This document shows positions 40,931 through 41,210 of a stretch of 41,210 nt of DNA, piece by piece. Under the pieces are notes generated by a model. It did no database searches, was not told the origin of the DNA, and saw nothing but the letters and a program-made list of their open reading frames with translations. Made by a program: the position numbers and the translations under genes. How positions within the stretch are numbered: position 1 is the stretch's first letter; every line of letters starts with the position of its first letter. Origin of the DNA: Candidatus Rikenella faecigallinarum (GTDB lineage: Bacteria; Bacteroidota; Bacteroidia; Bacteroidales; Rikenellaceae); the NCBI GenBank assembly GCA_019113395.1, contig DXHL01000012.1, positions 1 through 41,210 of the forward strand, in the 5' to 3' direction.

Positions 40931-41210
40931 TGTACCAGTGGGGCCGCAAGGACTGTTTTCCGGGCGCCGACGGCAGCACGATACAAGAAGCCAACGGGCT
41001 GAATCCCAACGCAGAGTCCATTACCATATACGATTCCAACAATCAGTTTTTATCTGATGGTAGTTCTGGCATTACATACATTAAAATCACGCAGCCGGGA
41101 GTATTATCGGATAATATATCTCAAATCTATACTATTAAAAATCCCATGTCATATCTATGCAATTTAACACGTCCTTTCGACTGGTATACTGATAACGAGT
41201 CTTTTCTGAA
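40931..41210 (+). pseudogene. Orphan FISUMP-like C-terminal cassette B (cut by window edge)
   Basis: The frame from 40933 reads YQWGRKDCFPGADGSTI and continues open to the window end, through VLSDNISQIYTIKNPMSYL and RPFDWYTDNESF. It is clearly related to cassette A. The first 53 bp differ from cassette A at about five positions; after that the DNA diverges sharply while the protein stays related. The cassette frame has a stop at 40909-40911 and no ATG before YQWG. So it lacks its own start and any promoter, as in cassette A. Confidence 0.68.

Noticed and set aside
1..41210. tRNA, rRNA, tmRNA genes, CRISPR arrays, transposases or prophage genes.
   Set aside because: No cloverleaf, rRNA-like stretch, spaced repeat array or transposase motif was recognised; both recombinases appear to be non-transposing types. 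This was by reading only, not by a covariance search.

Overview
The window is a stretch of a Bacteroidota chromosome, most likely from the gut order Bacteroidales and close to Alistipes/Rikenellaceae. Reasons: an Mfa/Fim-type lipoprotein fimbrial operon, repeated -7 promoter boxes of the Bacteroidota form TAnnTTTG, almost no Shine-Dalgarno sequences, a GC-rich core with AT-richer accessory patches, and typical Bacteroidota gene forms (S37 peptidase, DUF3575-OmpA protein, HXXEE protein). The genus is an inference.

Layout. 1-1179: 3'-truncated MacB/FtsX-type permease (minus). 1253-2641: phosphohexomutase GlmM. 2863-4737: Rex redox repressor, an HXXEE membrane protein and a short FAD-synthetase-like protein in one run. 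4825-5634: NagB. 5721-8064: a stand-alone HSDR_N nuclease-fold protein with an ABC-F ATPase. 8162-9832: formate-THF ligase (minus). 9936-15683: a co-directional run of GT4 glycosyltransferase, S37 peptidase, PrmA, GNAT acetyltransferase, coiled-coil/PAS-like protein and SpoIIE phosphatase. 15785-23912: five-gene fimbrial operon (minus). 24005-26506: AraC regulator and tyrosine recombinase. 26653-28554: pyk and aroQ (minus). 28657-29613: XerD-type recombinase. 29747-35056: ilvD-ilvB-ilvN-ilvC. 35138-36806: an orphan C-terminal cassette and a repeat-rich non-coding stretch. 36807-39172: Era and an M20 dipeptidase (minus). 39420-40916: rubrerythrin-like lipoprotein and a secreted protein. 40931-end: a second orphan C-terminal cassette, cut by the window edge.

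The main discovery candidate is a fimbrial phase switch. Two 21-bp sites, exact reverse complements of each other (23944-23964 and 25065-25085), flank a segment of about 1.1 kb. The segment holds the AraC regulator and, at its right end, a good promoter pointing away from the fimbrial operon. Each site has the form of a tyrosine-recombinase core: 7-bp inverted arms around an asymmetric 7-bp spacer, with the spacers in opposite orientation. A tyrosine recombinase gene lies 218 bp outside the right site. In the orientation given here, the inner promoter and a second, outer promoter converge on a perfect 16-bp hairpin built around the right site, which looks like a bidirectional terminator. Inversion would break that hairpin, put the inner promoter about 80 nt upstream of the fimbrial operon, and put the outer promoter about 70 nt upstream of the AraC gene. 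The window therefore appears to show the OFF state of a switch that would turn on the structural operon and its likely regulator together.

A possibly related second theme is variable C-terminal domains. Two start-less cassettes (35138-35793 and 40931-41210) begin with nearly the same 53 bp, encoding YQWGRKD-FPG, and then diverge into AT-rich sequence. The last ~650 bp of the large fimbrillin gene are likewise AT-rich and encode a related kind of domain. This suggests silent donor modules for surface-adhesin variation.
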